From contig NC_053041.3 of assembly GCF_002575655.3 (NCBI RefSeq), positions 119,752,318-119,816,317 of the forward strand: a stretch of DNA of 64,000 nucleotides, given 5' to 3'. Every line of letters begins with the position of its first letter. The stretch's first letter is position 1. Below the pieces are notes generated by a model. It saw nothing but the letters and a program-made list of their open reading frames with translations. It did not search any database and was not told the DNA's origin. Made by a program: the position numbers and the translations under genes. Source of the DNA: Aegilops tauschii subsp. strangulata. Lineage: Eukaryota > Streptophyta > Magnoliopsida > Poales > Poaceae. This document shows positions 1 through 12,553 of the stretch, piece after piece.

Positions 1-2411
1 TAGGTGTCAACTTATTCAAATCAAGTCTACGATATAAAGAAAGAGGCATAACACTAACATCGGCTCCAAGATCACATAAAGCAGTTCTAACATAATTTCT
101 TTTAATGGAGCATGGTATAGTAGGTACTCATGGATCTCCAAGTTTCTTAGGTATTCCACCCTTAAAAGTATAATTAGCAAGCATGGTGGAAATTTCAGCT
201 TCCGGTATCTTTCTTTTATTAGTAACAATTTCTTTCATATACTTAGCATAAGGATTCATTTTGAGCATATTAGTTAAATGCATACGCAAAAAGATAGGTC
301 TAATCATTTCAGCAAAGTGCTCAAAATCCTCATCATCCTTTTTCTTGGATGGTTTGGGAGGAAAAGGCATGGGTTTCTGAACCCATGGTTCCCTTTCTTT
401 ACCGTGCTTCCTAGCAACAAAGTCTCTCTTATCATAACATTGATTCTTTGATTGTGGGTTATCAAGATCAACAGCAGGTTCAATTTCTACATCATTATCA
501 TTGCTAGGTTGAGCATCATCATGAACAGTATCATTAACATTATCACTAGGTTCATGTTCATTACGAGATTGTGTTTCAGCATCAGAAATAGAAATATCAT
601 TGGGATTCTCAGGTGTGTCAACAACAGGTACACTAGAAGCATGCAAGGTCCTATCATTTTTCTTTTTCTTCTTTTTAGAAGGACTAGGTGCATCAATATT
701 AATTCTCTGAGAATCTTGCTCAATTCTCTTAGGATGGCCTTCAGGATACAAAGGTTCCTGAGTCATTTTACCAGTTCTAGTAGCCACTCTAACAAGATAG
801 TCATTATTCTTACTATTTAATTCACTGAGCAAATCATTCTGAGCTTTAAGTACTTGTTCTACTTGAGTGGTAACCATAGAAGCATGTTTACTAATGAGTT
901 TAAGTTCACCTTTAACTCTAGACATATAATCACCCAAGTGTTCTATCATATAAGTATTGTGTTCTAATTGTCTACCAAAATAAGCATTAAAATCTTCTTG
1001 CTTAACCATAAAGTTATCAAACTCATCCAAACATTGGCTAGCAAACTTAGTAGGAGGGATTTCAGCTTTATTATATCTATAGAGAGAATTTACCTTTACT
1101 ACCTGTGTCGGGTTATCAAGACCATGTGTCTCTTCAATAGGTGATGAATTAAGATCATATATTTCTTCAACACACGGTAAATTAAGACCATGTATTTCTT
1201 TAATAGGAGGTAAATTCTTGACATCTTCAGCTTTAATACCCTTTTCTTTCATAGATTTCTTTGCCTCTTGCATATCTTCAGGACTGAGAAATAGAATACC
1301 CCTTTTCTTCGGAGTTGGCTTAGGAGTTGGTTCAGGAAGTGTCCAATTATTTTCATTAGTCAACATATTATTCAATAGAATTTCAGCTTCATCTGGTGTT
1401 CTTTCCCTGAAAATAGAACCATCACAACTATCCAGGTGGTCTCTGGAAGCATAGGTTAGTCCATTATAAAAGATATCAAGTATTTCATTTTTCTTGAGAG
1501 GATGATCAGGCAAAGCATTAAGTAATTGGAGAAGCCTCGCCCAAGCTTGTGGGAGACTCTCTTCTTCAATTTGCACAAAATTATATATTTCCCTTAAAGC
1601 AACTTGTTTCTTATGAGCAGGGAAATATTTAGCAGAGAAGTAATAAATCATATCCTGGGGACTACGCACACAACCAGGATCAAGAGAATTAAACCATATC
1701 TTAGCATCACCCTGTAATGAGAACGGAAGTATCTTAAGGATATAATAGTAGCGAGCTTTCTCATCATTAGTGAATAGGGTGGCTATATCATTTAATTTGG
1801 TAAGATGTGCGACAACAGTTTCAGATTCATAGCCATAAAAAGGATCAGATTCAACCAAAGTTATTATATCAGGATCAACAGAGAATTCATAATCCTTATC
1901 AGTAACAAAGATAGGTGAAGTAGCATAAGCAGGATCATATTTCATTCTAGCATTCAGAGTTTTTTTGTTTAAGCTTAGGTAATAATTTCTTAAGATCACT
2001 TCTATCATTGCAAGCAAGAAAGTTTCTAGCAGTTTCTTCATCCATAACATAGCCCTCAGGCACAACAGGCAATTCATATTTAGGAGGAGAGTCTTCATCA
2101 TCATTTTCATCAATATTACCAGTTTCAATAATTTCATTCTCTGTAGCCCTAGCAAGTTGTTCATCAAGAAATTCACCAAGTGGCACAGTAGTATCAAGCA
2201 TAGAAGTAGTTTCATCATAAGTATCATGCATAGCAGAAGTGGCGTCATCAATAACATGCGACATATCAGAATTAATAGCAGAAGCAGGTTTAGGTGTCAC
2301 AAGCTTACTCAAAACAGAAGGTGAATCAAGTGCAGAGCTAGATGGCAGTTCCTTACCTCCCATCGTAGTTGAGGGATAAATTTTTGTTTTCGCGTCTTTC
2401 AAGTTCTTCAT
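1..2411 (-). pseudogene. gag-protease of gypsy element A (one frameshift, one stop)
   Basis: The reading frame starts at the ATG at 2411 with an acidic N-terminal part (to about 1960). After a slip at a 7-base A-run (T-run 1960-1966 on the plus strand) it continues in another frame to 128. The second part has a Retrotrans_gag-type domain (FPFSLQGDAKIWFNSL near 1730, then SLPQAWARLLQLL), followed by a Lys-rich linker and a Pro-rich region. A TGA at 128-130 interrupts KKLGDP; beyond it the frame shows the aspartic-protease motif LCDLGADVSVMP and runs off the edge. The stop replaces what is normally a sense codon in this family. No CCHC zinc knuckle is visible. The product would be capsid plus protease; this copy could not make it without frameshifting and readthrough. 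Confidence 0.85.
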
Positions 2412-2460
2412 AGTGACCAGCAGATATAAATCCGAAGTGACTCAAAGAATAGAGCTATGC

Positions 2461-2478
2461 TCCCCGGCAATGGCGCCA
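2461..2478 (-). promoter_or_regulatory. Primer binding site of element A (tRNA-Asp type)
   Basis: On the minus strand, 11 bases inside the LTR, TGGCGCCATTGCCGGGGA matches the complement of the plant tRNA-Asp 3' end except for one base. It primes minus-strand DNA synthesis in many gypsy elements. Confidence 0.7.
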
Positions 2479-2489
2479 GAAAGTAGTCT

Positions 2490-3634
2490 TGATAACCCAC
2501 AAGTATAGGGGATCGCAACAGTTTTCGAGGGTAGAGTATTCAACCCAAGTTTATTGATTCGACACAAGGGGAGCCAAAGAATATTCTCAAGTATTAGCAG
2601 TTGAGTTGTCAATTCAACCACACCTGGATAACTTAGTATCTGCAGCAAAGTATTTAGTAGCAAAATAGTATGGAAGTAACGGTAACATTAGCAAAAGTAA
2701 TATTTTTGGGTTTGTAGTGATAGTAACAGTAGCAACGGAAAAGTAAATAAGCGGAGAAGAATATGTGAAAAGCTCGTAGGCATTGGATCGGTGATGGAGA
2801 ATTATGTCGGATGTGGTTCATCATGTAACAGTCATAACATAGGGTGACACAGAACTAGCTCCAATTCATCAATGTAATGTAGGCATGTATTCCGAATATA
2901 GTCATACGTGCTTATGGAAAAGAACTTGCATGGCATCTTTTGTCCTACCCTCACATGGCAGCGGGGTCCTATTAAGCATAGCAAAGTCATAGCAACATCA
3001 ATCTCAGAACATAGTGGATACTAGGGATCAAACCCTAAGAAAACTAACTCGATTACATGATAAATCTCATCCAACCCATCACCGTCCAGCAAGCCAACGA
3101 TGGAATGACTCACGCACGGCGGTGAGCATCATGAAATTGGTGATGGAGGATGGTTGATGATGACGATGGCGATGGATTCCCCTCTTCGGAGCCCCGAACG
3201 GACTCCAGATCAGCCCTCCCGAGAGAGTTTAGGGCTTGGCGGCGGCTCCGTATCGTAAAATGCGATGAATCTTTCTCTCTGATTTTTTCTCCCGGAACAC
3301 GAATATATGGAGTTGGAGTTGAGGTCGGTGGAGCTCCAGGGGCCCACGAGGCAGGGGGGCGCGCCCAGGGGGGCAGGCACGCCCCACACCCTCATGGAGA
3401 GGGTGTGGGCCCCCTGGCCTTGATTCCTTCGCCAGTATTTTTTATATTTTCCAAAAATAATCTCCGTGAAGTTTCAGGTCATTCCGAGAACTTTTGTTTC
3501 TGCACAAAAATAACACCATGGCAATTCTGCTGAGAACAGCGTCAGTCCGGGTTAGTTCCATTCAAATCATGCAAGTTAGAGTCCAGAACAAGGGCAAAAG
3601 TGTTTGGAAAAGTAGATACGACGTAGACGTATCA
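2490..3634 (-). repeat. 5' LTR of gypsy element A (1145 bp)
   Basis: In sense orientation it begins TGATACGTCTACGTCG and ends GTGGGTTATCA, so the termini are TGATA...TATCA. The PBS follows directly. A GC-rich block (about 3330-3420) contains a CACCCTC/GAGGGTG inverted repeat. A CCATATATTC stretch on the minus strand near 3300 may serve as TATA region. The partner LTR is outside the window. Confidence 0.8.
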
Positions 3635-5561
3635 CTACCCATCTAAACAACTTTGTTGATTTGTGTGATATGCAAAAGAAGAAAGACGTGGATAATGATA
3701 TTGTTAAATTGAAGCTATTTCCGTTTTCGCTTAGAGATCGTGGTAAAACTTGTTTTTCGTCTTTGCCTAAAAATAGTATTGATTCATGGAATAAGTGCAA
3801 AGTTGCTTTTATCTCTAAGTATTTTCCTCCTGCTAAGATCATCTCTCTTAGAAACGATATTATGAATTTTAAGCAACTTGATCATGAGCATGTTGCACAA
3901 GCTTAGGAGAGGATGAAACTAATGATACGCAATTTCCCTACTCATGGTTTGAATTTATGGATGATCATACAACTTTTTTATGCTCGATTGAATTTTACTT
4001 CTAGAAATCTTTTAGATTCGGCCGTGGGAGGCACTTTTATGGAAATCACTTTAGGAGAAGCTACTAAACTCCTAGATAATATTATGGTTAATTATTCTCA
4101 ATGGCACACCGAAAGATCTACTAGTAAAAAGGTTCATGCAATAGAAAAGATTAATATTTTAAGTGGAAAGATGGATGAACTTATGAAATTGTTTGCTAAT
4201 AAGAGTGTTTCTTCTGATCCTAATGATATGCCTTTGTCTACTTTGATTGAGAATAATAATGAATCTATGGATGTGAATTTTGTTGGTAGGAACAATTTTG
4301 ATAACAACGCGTATAGAGGAAACTTAAATCCTAGGCCGTTTCCTAGTAATTCCTCTAATAATTATGGTAATTCCTACAACAACTCTTATGAAAATTTTAG
4401 TAAGATGCCCTCTGATTTTGAGACTAGTGTTAAAGAATTTATGATTTCGCAAAAGAATTTCAATGCTTTGCTTGAAGAAAAATTGCCTAAGATTGATGAG
4501 TTGGCTAGGAACGTGGATAGACTTTCTCTTGATGTTGATTCTTTGAAACTTAGATCTATTCCACCTAAGCATGATATCAATGAGTCTCTCAAAGCTATGA
4601 GAATTTCCATTGATGAGTGCAAAGAAAAGAACCGCTAGGATGCGTGCTAAAAAAGATTGCTTTATGAAAGCGTGTTCTTCAAGTTTTCATGATAATAAGG
4701 ATGAAGATCTAAAAGTGATTGATGTGTATCCTATTAAATCTTTGTTTTGCAATATTAATCTTGATAATTATGGGATTGTAGATGAGTCAACTTTAGTTAA
4801 GAGGCATCCCAATGATTCAGAGTTTTTAGATCTTGATGCAAAAATTGGTAAAAGTGGGATTGAAGAGGTCAAAACTTTACATAGCAATGTACCCACTATT
4901 TTGGATTTCAAGGAATTTAATTATGATAATTGTTCTTTAATAGATTGTATTTCCTTGTTGCAATCTGTGTTAAATTATCATCATGCTTATGATCAAAATA
5001 AAGCTTTTACTAAACATATCGTTGATGCTTTAGTGCAATCTTGTGAAGAAAAGCTTGAATTAGAAGTCTCTATCCCTAGAAAACTTTATGATGAGTGGGA
5101 ACCTACTATTAAAATTAAGATTAAAGATCATGAATGCTATGCTTTGTGTGATTTGGGTGCTAGTGTTTCCACGATTCCAAAAACTTTGTGTGATGTGTTA
5201 GGTTTCCGTGAATTTGATGATTGTTCTTTAAATGTGCATCTTGCGGAAGAAACCTATGGGAAGGATTAATGATGTTCTTATTGTTGCAAATAGGAATTAT
5301 GTGCCCGTAGATTTCATTGTTCTTGATATAGATTGCAATCCTACATGTCCTATTATTCTTGGTAGACCTTTCCTTAGAACGATTGGTGCAATTATTGATA
5401 TGAAAGAAGGAAATATTAGATTCCAATTTCCGTTAAGGAAAGGCATGGAACACTTTCCTAGGAATAAAATTAAATTACATTATGAATCTATTATGAGAGC
5501 CACTTATGGATTGCATACCAAAGATTATAATACCTACATCTATTCTCGCCTTTATGCCTAG
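3635..5561 (+). pseudogene. gag-protease of element B (stop plus two frameshifts)
   Basis: Gag starts mid-domain at the insertion point of element A (LFPFSLRDRGKTCFSSLP, Retrotrans_gag type). A TAG at 3904-3906 replaces the Trp of the usual AQAWERM. The frame then continues to TAG 4636-4638 through Asn-rich linkers. A slip near 4625 leads to the next frame (4610-5269), which holds the retropepsin-like site YALCDLGASVSTIP. A second slip near 5253 leads to 5232-5561 with the downstream protease flap and ILGRPFLRTIGAIIDM. The A/T-rich codon use matches element A's gag. The CDS ends at TAG 5559-5561. No zinc knuckle or polymerase is present. It is clearly a dead copy. Confidence 0.85.
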
Positions 5562-7129
5562 CTAGGGGCGTTAAACGATAGCGCTTGTTGGGAGGCAACC
5601 CAATTTTATTTTAGTTTCTTGCTTTTTGTTTCTGTTTAGTAATAAATAATTCATCTAGCTTCTGTTTAGATGTGGTTTTATGTTTTAATTAGTGTTTGTG
5701 CCAAGTAGAACCTTTGGGAAGACTTGGGTGAAGTCTTTATGATCTTGCTGTAAAAAACAGAAACTTTAGCGCTCAAGAGATTACTGTCATTTTTACTGGA
5801 GAGTGATTTTAGGTTGATTCTTTTTGCAGATGATTAATAGACAAATTCCTCACGTCCACCAATTTATTTTAGCATTTTTGGAGTTACATAAGTATACGTT
5901 TGATCCAGATTACTACAGACTGTTCTGTTCTTGACAGATTCTGTTTTTCGTGTGTTGTTTGCTTATTTTGATGAATCTATGGCTAGTATCGGGGGGGGGG
6001 GGGGGGGGGTGGGGGTATGAACCATAGAGAAGTTGAAATACAGTAGGTTTAACACCAATCTAAATAAATAATGTGTTCATTACAGTACCTTAAGGTGGTG
6101 ATTTGTTTTCTTATACTAACAGAGCTAATGAGATTTTCTGTTGAGTTTTGTGTTGTGAAGTTTTCATGTTTTGGGTAAAGATTTGATGGATTATGGAATA
6201 AGGAGTGGCAAGAGCCTAAGCTTGGGGATGCCCAAGTCACCCCAAGGTAAAATTCAAGGACAACCAAAAGCCTAAGCTTGGGGATGCCCCGGAAGGCATC
6301 CCCTCTATCGTCTTCGTCCATCGGTAAATTTACTCGAGGCTATATTTTTATTCACCACATGATATGTGTTTTTCTTGGAGCGTCTTGTATGATTTGAGTC
6401 TTTGGTTTTTAGTTTACCACAATCATCCTTGCTGTATACACCTTTTGGAGAGACTCACATGAATCGGAATTTATTAGCATACTCTATGTGCTATCTTTTG
6501 AGCTAGATAATTTTGCTCTAGTGCTTCGCTTATATCTTTTTAGAGCACGGTGGTGGTTTTATTTTATAGGAATTATTGATTTCTCATGCTTCACTTATAT
6601 TATGTTGAGAGTCTTATAGAACAGGATGGTAGTTTGCTTTGGTTATAAAATTAGTCCTAACATGATGAACATCCAAGATAGGTATAATAAAAACTATCAT
6701 ATAAAGTGCATAGAATACTATGAGAAGTTTGATACTTGATAATTGTTTTGAGATATGAAGATGGTGATATTAGAGTCATGCTAGTTGAGTAGTTGTGAAT
6801 TTGATAAATACTTGTTCTAAAGTTTTTGATTCCCATAGCATGCACGTATGGTGAACCGTTATGTGATGAAGTGGGAGCATGATTTATTTATTGATTGTCT
6901 TCCTTATGAGTGGCGGTCGGGGACGAGCGATGGTCTTTTCCTACCAATCTACCCCCCTAGGAGCATGCGCGTAGTACTTTGTTTCGATAACTAATAGATT
7001 TTTGCAATAAGTATGTGAGTTCTTTATGACTAATGTTGAGTCCATGGATTATACACACTCTCACCCTTCCACCATTGCTAGCCTCTCTAATACCGCGCAC
7101 CTTTCGCCGGTATCATACAACCACCATAT
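5562..7129 (+). other. Non-coding internal region of element B, first part
   Basis: No credible coding frame. It begins with a conserved-looking stretch (CTAGGGGCGTTAAACGATAG). It contains a G-run (G19 T G5, 5991-6015) and two copies of a polypurine-tract-like motif GCCTAAGCTTGGGGATGCCC (about 6214 and 6272). Confidence 0.7.
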
Positions 7130-8856
7130 TGTTGGGAATCGTAGCATAATTTTAAAATTTTCCTACGTTCACCAAGATGCATCTATGGAGTGTACTAGCA
7201 ACGAGGGGAAGGGAGTGCATCTACGTACCCTTGTAGATCGCGAGCGGAAGCGTTCCAATGAACGTGGATGACGGAGTCGTACTCGCCGTGATCCAAATCA
7301 CCGATGACCGAGTGCCGAACGGACGGCACCTCCGCGTTCAACACACGTACGGTGCAGCGACGTCTCCTCCTTCTTGATCCAGCAAGGGGGAAGGAGAGGT
7401 TGATGGAGATCCAGCAGCACGACGGCGTGGTGGTGGATGTAGCGGGTCTCGTGCAGGGCTTCGCCGAGCTACTACTACTACGAGAGAGAGAGGTGTTGCA
7501 GGGGAGGAGGGAGGCGCCCAAGGCTGTTGTCTGCTGCCCTCCCTCCCCCCTTTATATAGGCCCCTGGGGGGGTGCGCCAGCCCTGGAGATGAGATCCAAG
7601 GGGGGGGGGGGGGCGGCGGCCACAAGGGGGGGAAGGGGTGCCTTGCCCCCCAAGGCAAGGGGGAACTCCCCCCTAGGGTTCCCAACCCTAGGCGCATGGG
7701 GGGGAGGCCGAAGGGGGGCGCCCCAGCCCACTAGGGGCTGGTTCCCTTCCACTTTCAGCCCACGGGGCCCTCCGGGACAGGTGGCCCCACCCGGTGGACC
7801 CCCGGGACCCTTCCGGTGGTCCCGGTACAATACCGATAACCCCCGAAACTTTCCCGGTGGCCGAAAATGGACTTCCTATATATAATTCTTCACCTCCGGA
7901 CCATTCCGGAACCTCTCGTGACGTCCGGGATCTCATCCGGGACTCCGAACAACTTTCGGGTTTCCGCATACATATATCTCTACAACCCTAGCGTCACCGG
8001 ACCTTAAGTGTGTAGACCCTACGGGTTCGGGAGACATGCAGACATGACCGAGACGCCTCTCCGGTCAATAACCAACAGTGGGATCTGGATACCCATGTTG
8101 GCTCCCACATGCTCCACGATGATATCATCGGGTGAACCACGGTGTCGAGGATTCAATCAATCCGTATGCATTTCCCTTTGTCAATCGGTATGTTACTTGC
8201 CCGAGATTCGATCGTCGGTATCCCAATACCTAGTTCAATCTCGTTACCGGCAAGTCTCTTTACTCGTACCGCAATGCATGATCCCGTGACTAACGCCTTA
8301 GTCACATTGAGCTCATTATGATGATGCATTACCGAGTGGGCCCAGAGATACCTCTCCGTCACACGGAGTGACAAATCCCAGTCTCGATCCGTGCCAACCC
8401 AACAGACACTTTCGGAGATACCCGTAATGCACCTTTATAGTCACCCAGTTACGTTGTGACGTTTGGCACACCCAAAGCACTCCTACGGTATCCGGGAGTT
8501 GCACGATCTCATGGTCTAAGGAAAAGATACTTTGACATTGGAAAAGCTCTAGCAAATGAAACTACACGATCTTTTATGCTATGCTTAAGTTGGGTCTTGT
8601 CCATCACATCATTCTCCTAATGATGTGATCCCGTTATCAATGACATCCTATGTCCATAGTCAGGAAACCATGACTATCTGTTGATCAACGAGCTAGTCAA
8701 CTAGAGGCTTACTAGGGACAGGTTGTGGTCTATGTATTCACACATGTATTACGATTTCCGGACAATACAATTATAGCATGAATAATAGACTATTATCATG
8801 AACACAGAAATATAATAATAACCATTTATTATTGCCTCTAGGGCATATTTGCAACA
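7130..8856 (-). mobile_element. Solo LTR, BARE/Angela/WIS type (copia), 1727 bp
   Basis: The plus strand reads TGTTGGGAATCGTAGC at the left and GGGCATATTTGCAACA at the right. The reverse complement starts TGTTGCAAATATGCCCTAG, the usual sense start of BARE/Angela LTRs, so the LTR is on the minus strand. Perfect 5-bp target duplications CATAT flank it (7125-7129 and 8857-8861). No PBS, PPT or internal region is attached, so it is a product of LTR-LTR recombination. A G-run (about 7602-7612) and a GC-rich block (7550-7850) lie inside. Confidence 0.88.
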
Positions 8857-10080
8857 CATATACCTTCCTCAAAACAGCCACCATACCTACCTATTATGGC
8901 ATTTCCATAGCCATTCCGAGAAATATTGCCATGCAACTTACCACCGTTCCGTTTGTTATGACACGTTTCATCATTGTCATATTGCTTTGCATGATCATGT
9001 AGTTGACATCGTATTCGTGGCAAAGCCACATTTATGATTATTTCATACATGTCACTCTTGATTCATTGCATAACCCGGCACACTGCCGGAGGCATTCACA
9101 TAGAGTCATATTCTGTTCTAAGTATTGAGTTGTAATTTTTTAGTTGTAAGTAAATAAAAGTGTGATGATCATCATTATTAGAGCATTGTCCCAAGTGAGA
9201 AAAGGATGATGGAGACTATGATTCCCCCATAAGTCAGGATGAGACCGGACGAAAAAAAGAGGCCATAAAAAAGAGAAAAGGCCCAAATAAAACAAAAATA
9301 GAGAAAAAGAGAGAAGGGACAATGTTACTATCCTTTTACCACACTTGTGCTTCAAAGTAGCACCATGATCTTCACGATAGAGAGTCTCCTATGTTGTCAC
9401 TTTCATATACTATTGGGAATTTTACATTATAGAACTTGGCTTGTATATTCCAATGATGGGCTTCCTCAAAATGCCCTAGGTCTTCGTGAGCAAGCGAGTT
9501 GGATGCACGCCCACTTAGTTTCTTTTGTTGAGCTTTCATACACTTTTAGCTCTAGTGCATGCGTTGCATGGCAGTCCCTACTCACTCACATTGATATCTA
9601 TTGATGGGCATCTCCATAGCCCGTTGATACACCTAGTTGATGAGAGACTATCTTCTCCTTTTTGTCTTCTCCACAACCACCCTTCTATTCCACATATAGT
9701 GCTATGTCCATGGCTCATGCTCATGTATTGCGTGAAGATTGAAAAAGTTTGAGAACATCAAAAGTATGAAACAATTGCTTGGCTTGTCATCGGGGTTGTG
9801 CATGATTTAAATATTTTTTGTGATGAAGATAGAGCATAGCCAGACTATATGATTTTGTAGGGATAACTTTCTTTGGCCATGTTGTTTTGAGAAGACATGA
9901 TTGCTTCGTTAGTATGCTAGAAGTATTATTATTTTTATGTCAATATTAAACTTTTGTATTGAATCTTTCGGATCTGAACATTCATGCCACAATAAAGAAA
10001 ATTACATTGAGAATTATGCTAGGTAGCATTCCACATCAAAAATTCTGTTTTTATCATTTACTACTCGAGGACGAGCAGGA
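8857..10080 (+). other. Non-coding internal region of element B, second part
   Basis: Continuation of element B after the solo LTR: the sequence reads across the CATAT duplication. There is no coding signal. A poly-A/purine-rich part (9240-9320) and a stretch ending in CTCGAGGACGAGCAGGAATT lead into the polypurine tract. Confidence 0.65.
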
Positions 10081-10098
10081 ATTAAGCTTGGGGATGCT
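10081..10098 (+). promoter_or_regulatory. Polypurine tract of element B
   Basis: ATTAAGCTTGGGGATGCT directly precedes the LTR start TGATATG at 10,099. It is the usual plus-strand primer position. The same core occurs twice about 3.8 kb upstream. Confidence 0.65.
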
Positions 10099-11654
10099 TG
10101 ATATGTCTCCAACGTATCTATAATTTTTCATTGTTCCATGCTATTATATTATCTGTTTTGGATGTTTAATGGGCTTTATTATACACTTTTATATTATTTT
10201 GGGGACTAACCTAGTAACCAAAGGCCCAGTGCAAATGGCTGTTTTTTTGCCTATTTCAGTGTTTCGCAGAAAAGGAATATCAAACGGAATGAAACCTTCG
10301 GGAGAGTTATATTTGGAACAAACTCAATCCAGGAGACTTGGAGTGGACGCCAAGGAAGCAACGAGGCGGCCAAGAGGCAGGGAGGCGCGCCCCCACCCTT
10401 GTGGGCTCCTCATGGCTCCACCGACCTCCTTCCTTCGCCTATATATACTCATATACCCTGAAAACATCCGAGAGCACCACGGAACCCTATTTCCACCGCC
10501 GCAACCTTCTGTACCCGTGAGATCCCATCTTGGGGCCATTTCCGGCGCTCCGCCGGAGGGGCAATCGATCACGGAGGGCTTCTACATCAACACCATAGCC
10601 TCTCCAATGATGTGTGAGTAGTTTACGACAGACCTTCGGGTCCATAGTTATTAGCTAGATGGCTTCTTCTCTCTCTTTGGATCTCAATACAAAGTTCTCC
10701 TCGATTCTCTTGGAGATCTATTCGATGTAATTCTTTTTGCGGTGTGTTTGTCGAGATCCGATGAATTGTGTGTTTATGATCAAGATTATCTATGAACAAT
10801 ATTTGGTTCTTCTCTGAATTCTTATATGTATGATTTGTTATCTTTGCAAGTCTCTTCGAATTATCAGTTTGGTTTGGCCTACTAGATTGATCTTTCTTGC
10901 AATGGGAGATGTGCTTAGCTTTGGGTTCAATCTTGCGGTGTCCTTTCCCAGTGACAGTAGGGGCAGCAAGGCACGTATTGTATTGTTGCCATTGAGGATA
11001 AAAAGATGGGGTTTATATCATATTGCTCGAGTTTATCCCTCTACATCATGTCATCTTGCCCAATGCGTTACTCTGTTCTTATGAACTTAATACTCTAGAT
11101 GCATGCTGGATAGCGGTCGATGTGTGGAGTAATAGTAGTAGATGCAGAATCGTTGCGGTCTACTTGTTGCGGACGTGATGCCTATATACATGATCATGCC
11201 TGGATATTCTCATAACTATGCGCTTTTCTAATAATTGCTCGATAGTAATTTGTTCACCCACCGTAGAATTTGCTATCTTGAGAGAAGCCACTAGTGAAAC
11301 CTATGGCCCCCAGGTCTATCTTCATCATATTATTTTCCTATCAATTTACTATTTCTTCCGCCATTTATTTTGCAACCTTTACTTTCAAATCTATATCATA
11401 AAAATACCAAAAATACTTATCTTATTATCTCTATCAGATCTCACTTTTGCAAGTGGTCGTGAAGGGATTGACAACCCCTTTATCGCGTTGGTTGCAAGGT
11501 TCTTATTTGTTTGTGCAGGTACAAGGCGACTTGCGTGTAACTTCCTACTGGATTGATACCTTGGTTCTCAAAAACTGAGGGAAATACTTACGCTACTTTG
11601 CTGCATCACCCTTTCCTCTTCAAGGGAAAACCAACACATGCTCAAGAGGTAGCA
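10099..11654 (+). repeat. 3' LTR of element B (about 1556 bp)
   Basis: It starts TGATATGTCTCCAACG and ends near CTCAAGAGGTAGCA. A TATA-like CTATATATACTC at 10,439-10,450 follows a GC-rich block. The right end is set by the resumption of LINE coding sequence (GGTGATGATG) at about 11,656. A possible target duplication AGGGT cannot be checked because the left end is absent. Confidence 0.75.
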
Positions 11655-12553
11655 AGGGTGATGATGTAGGCATTAAGGTTAATGACCATGTTGGCCCTGA
11701 CTTTCCTACTCATGAAGGTTTGATATAGGGGGATGTAGTATGTCATTTAGTATTTGACTTGGTTGTTGATGCTCTGGCCATGTTAATGAACAATAATGCA
11801 AGAGAAATTGGTTTGGAAAAAGGGGTTTTATCTGAATATACGGATAGTCTTGTTAACATGTTGCAATGTGCTGATTATGCCATCTTTCTACGACAAGATC
11901 ATTAAGATAGTTCTCATAATTTAAAATACACCCTCTATCTATTTGAACAAATGCTTGGTCTTAATCTAAATTTTCATAAGAGTGAGTTTTTTTATTTGGG
12001 GAGGCAAAAAAATATAGAATCAAAATTTGTTGATGTCTTTACTTGTCTAGTTGGGTCCCTTCCCTTGAAATATATAGGAATGCCAGTAGATGAGAAGGGG
12101 ACCTGGAATAAAAATTTGGAAAAGTTCTGAAGATACAATGAAAAAGAAATGTAGTACTTGGTAAGGTAGGATTTTTCCTAGTGGAAGTGGGGTTACCTTT
12201 ATCCAATCCTCCCTTACTCGCAAACTTTATTATGTCCTTTAATGGATTGCCTGCGGAGGTTAATAGACAAATTGATTTCTTTAGAGACAGATTACTTTGG
12301 CAAGAGGATGATAAAAAGAGGAAATATCATCCTATCAAGTGGTTTGAAGTGTGCAGGCCCAAATATTTAGGGGATTTAGGTATTCGAAATTTTGCCGTTA
12401 TGAATCAGGCCATGTTGTGTAAGTGGTGTTGGAATATTTAGAATGGCCAATCGGCAGGAAATATTACCAAAAAGACCCAGAGAAACCAATGCCTTACACA
12501 GATAAAAACAAGGCAGGGAGATTCTAAGTTTTGGAATGGTCTGCTAAAACTTA

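Larger units (their letters stand above)
1..3634 (-). mobile_element. Ty3/gypsy LTR retrotransposon A, 5' part, cut by the window edge
   Basis: Minus-strand order is LTR (3634 to 2490), primer binding site (2478-2461), then gag and the start of protease running off base 1. Reverse transcriptase, RNase H, integrase and the 3' LTR would lie left of the window, if present. The element sits inside the gag of plus-strand element B: B's gag frame resumes immediately at 3635. A 5-bp duplication can be seen on one side only (CTACC, 3635-3639). Superfamily is inferred from the gag and protease types; the family name is not assigned. Confidence 0.85.
3635..11654 (+). mobile_element. Gypsy-type LTR retrotransposon B, gag-protease only, 5' part displaced by A
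   Basis: Order on the plus strand: gag (3635-4638), protease (to 5561), about 4.5 kb non-coding interrupted by a solo LTR (7130-8856), polypurine tract, 3' LTR (10,099-11,654). No reverse transcriptase, RNase H or integrase motif is seen anywhere between protease and LTR, so this copy is non-autonomous. The layout and LTR start (TGATATGTCTCCAACG) resemble Sabrina/WHAM-type Triticeae elements; the family name is from memory and uncertain. The 5' LTR and gag start must lie left of element A. Confidence 0.8.

Noticed and set aside
7304..7969. Pro/Gly-rich frames within the BARE-type solo LTR
   Set aside because: The region is LTR sequence with clean ends and target duplication; the frames overlap on both strands.
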